Source of the DNA: Dehalococcoidia bacterium
Lineage (GTDB): Bacteria > Chloroflexota > Dehalococcoidia > UBA2247
Length of the DNA stretch: 7,756 nucleotides
Direction: 5' to 3'
NCBI GenBank assembly: GCA_021159955.1
Contig: JAGHDJ010000053.1
Span: 1 to 7,756 of the forward strand
Shown: in pieces, positions 6,486 through 7,756 of the stretch
Layout: each line of letters opens with the position of its first letter
Position numbering within the stretch: position 1 is the stretch's first letter
Translations under genes and position numbers: made by a program
Notes under the pieces: model-generated
Databases searched by the model: none
Told to the model about the DNA's origin: nothing
What the model saw: the letters and a program-made list of their open reading frames with translations, nothing else

Positions 6486-7756
6486 GGCTGTGTCGCAACT
6501 ATCAAAATATTGTCAGAGGTTCAATCAATATAGGGCATTCCCAAGAATATCCTGAGTTTTTGGCCATAGGGAAGGTAGATGGTTGACTATATTATGCCGG
6601 CATTACCCTCTGCAGTTCCTGAATTAGCCCCCTTGTCCCAAGTATGGTCATCATTCGCCTCAGATTGAAGCATATCGATAGCACACTCATCTCAGCGCAG
6701 ACACCTTCCAGACCACGTAGCAGAAAGCTGGTTACCCCCAAATTCCTCTTGATATGACCAAACACCAGTTCTACCTTTTGCTGCCTTCTCTTGTAGATCT
6801 CCTTGTTCGGACTTAAGGCAAATTCCTGCTCCAGTCTCACCCGTAATGATTCTTTATCCAGCCTTGTTACTTTTCTTCCTCGCTGCGCAGTGGTACACCT
6901 GCCAAACTCCGGGCATTTCAAACAGGCTCCTCTATTCTCCATCTCATAGATCTTGCCATTCTTTCTCTGCGTCCTCCCACTATATCTCAGTACCTCCCCC
7001 TTCGGGCAGATGTAGCAGTCCTTCTCAGTATCATACCTGAAGTTCCGTTTATCAAACTCCCCAATCTCTCTCTGCGAGGCTAAGCGCTGCGTTGGTACAA
7101 TTACCTGTACCCCTTGTTCATCTACCTTCGCTAAATCATCAGTATAAGCATATCCGGAGTCAGCTACCGCAGTCTGGCATTTCTTGCCCAATTGCTCCTG
7201 TGCTTTATCTATCTGTTGGGAGAACTGACCCAAATCGTTGTTGGTTCTCACTGCATCACTACTAACTATCAGACCATTCTTATCATCTACCACCACCTGG
7301 GTGTTGTATCCAGCATTTGTTCCCTGCACACTGTTAATCCGTGTACACTCCTTATCTACGGTGTTAAGCGTCTTCTCCTCGCTTTCCTCCAGTTGCGCCA
7401 TTATCTCTTTTACCCGTTTCTTTATGGCTTTGGCATCTCCCAATTCCTGACTTACCATTACCAGAGAAGGCATACCCTCCTCTTCTTTGTCTACAGCTTC
7501 TGCTGCTGAGATAATTTCTGCTATCCTTTTATCTGCCTTTACCAGTACCTTCTGGCATTTCTCTGTCGTCCAGGTATTCTTGATTGATGCGTTAGCCCGA
7601 ATCTTACTGCCATCCACGAAGAGCACATTACCCGCTATCAGGTCCAGCTTAAGACATAGCCGAACACACTGTTTTAAAGCCATCTTCAGTGCTCCTTTAT
7701 TCTTGCGGCGGAACTCAGCAATGGTCTTGTGGTCAGGCTTTAATCCCCCCATTAGC
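6486..7756 (-). mobile_element. IS1182-type insertion sequence, one end present, other end beyond the window
   Basis: The element is defined by its transposase gene on the minus strand. The likely left-hand boundary is at about 6486, where GGCTGTGTCGCAACT begins. This looks like the terminal inverted repeat of DDE insertion sequences and lies 106 bases past the transposase stop, immediately after the palindromic repeat. The other inverted repeat and any target duplication are outside the window, so the exact edge is inferred. Confidence 0.6.
6592..7754 (-). CDS. IS1182 family transposase (N-terminus cut by the right window edge)
   Basis: This is a DDE transposase that would move its own element. 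The frame continues to the right edge: the codon before the ATG at 7750-7752 is Leu in the same frame, and LMGGLKPDHKTIAEFRR is an internal family motif, so that ATG is not the start. With that Met as residue 1, the catalytic candidates are Asp47 (FVDGSKIRANAS), Asp198 (AVADSGYAYTDD) and Glu328 (KVELVFGHIKRN), all intact. A cysteine cluster (C247, C277, C280, C286) lies between the second Asp and the Glu, as in the PF13751-type C-terminal domain. A charged, probably helical insert spans about 62-130. Roughly 387 residues are visible of a family usually around 450-550; the N-terminal DUF772-like part is missing. No frameshift or stop interrupts it, so the enzyme may be active. Confidence 0.9.
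   Translation of the reverse strand, partial: MGGLKPDHKTIAEFRRKNKGALKMALKQCVRLCLKLDLIAGNVLFVDGSKIRANASIKNTWTTEKCQKVLVKADKRIAEIISAAEAVDKEEEGMPSLVMVSQELGDAKAIKKRVKEIMAQLEESEEKTLNTVDKECTRINSVQGTNAGYNTQVVVDDKNGLIVSSDAVRTNNDLGQFSQQIDKAQEQLGKKCQTAVADSGYAYTDDLAKVDEQGVQVIVPTQRLASQREIGEFDKRNFRYDTEKDCYICPKGEVLRYSGRTQRKNGKIYEMENRGACLKCPEFGRCTTAQRGRKVTRLDKESLRVRLEQEFALSPNKEIYKRRQQKVELVFGHIKRNLGVTSFLLRGLEGVCAEMSVLSICFNLRRMMTILGTRGLIQELQRVMPA

Larger units (their letters stand above)
6276..6591. other. Gene-free stretch between mazG and the transposase gene
   Basis: These 316 bases hold, from left to right, the mazG ribosome site and promoter (about 6280-6347), a plain stretch without clear structure (about 6348-6390), a degenerate palindromic REP-like repeat (about 6391-6485), and the non-coding end of the IS1182-type element (about 6486-6591). 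I see no RNA gene and no credible small coding frame here. Confidence 0.6.

Noticed and set aside
6579..6668. Plus-strand 29-codon frame with a GAAGG-like ribosome site
   Set aside because: It overlaps the 3' end of the transposase gene in antisense, is very short and has no recognisable features.
7192..7509. Plus-strand 105-codon hydrophobic frame inside the transposase gene
   Set aside because: It is antisense to a well-conserved transposase; Leu/Ile/Ser-rich antisense frames are a common artefact of coding sequence.

Overview
The window is a bacterial chromosomal segment of moderate GC that uses the standard genetic code. It carries housekeeping genes on both strands and one insertion sequence at the right edge. 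A clpC-to-radA neighbourhood, a two-domain MazG and a CCA-encoded tRNA-Pro fit many bacteria. My best guess is an anaerobic Chloroflexota (Dehalococcoidia-like) genome, but this rests on general impression and gene order, not on a decisive marker.

Left half (about 1-4250, + strand): three co-directional genes with short gaps. They are the C-terminal half of a ClpC-type AAA+ unfoldase (cut by the window edge), a complete biotin carboxylase (AccC family) and a complete RadA/Sms recombination ATPase. The gaps of 61 and 57 bases and the absence of any obvious terminator suggest one transcription unit whose promoter lies outside the window.

Middle (4251-5419, - strand): radA converges on a small FmdB-type zinc-ribbon gene, preceded on the same strand by a six-helix rhomboid protease gene. 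The region upstream of the rhomboid gene holds a divergent promoter pair. One promoter faces left towards the rhomboid gene. The other faces right and directly serves a tRNA-Pro gene with anticodon CGG.

Right part (5420-7756): the tRNA lies tail-to-tail with mazG (nucleoside triphosphate pyrophosphohydrolase, - strand), with only two bases between them. mazG has a good promoter of its own. Upstream of it are a degenerate palindromic, REP-like sequence and then one end of an IS1182-type insertion sequence. The transposase of that element (- strand) runs off the right edge.

The genes cover protein quality control (ClpC, rhomboid), genome maintenance (RadA), nucleotide-pool sanitation (MazG), carboxylation metabolism (AccC) and translation (tRNA-Pro). 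I see no evidence of an undescribed defence, CRISPR or biosynthetic system. The more unusual points are the biotin carboxylase gene between clpC and radA, the antisense arrangement of mazG and the tRNA, non-ATG starts in all three complete minus-strand genes, and the IS end abutting a palindromic repeat.
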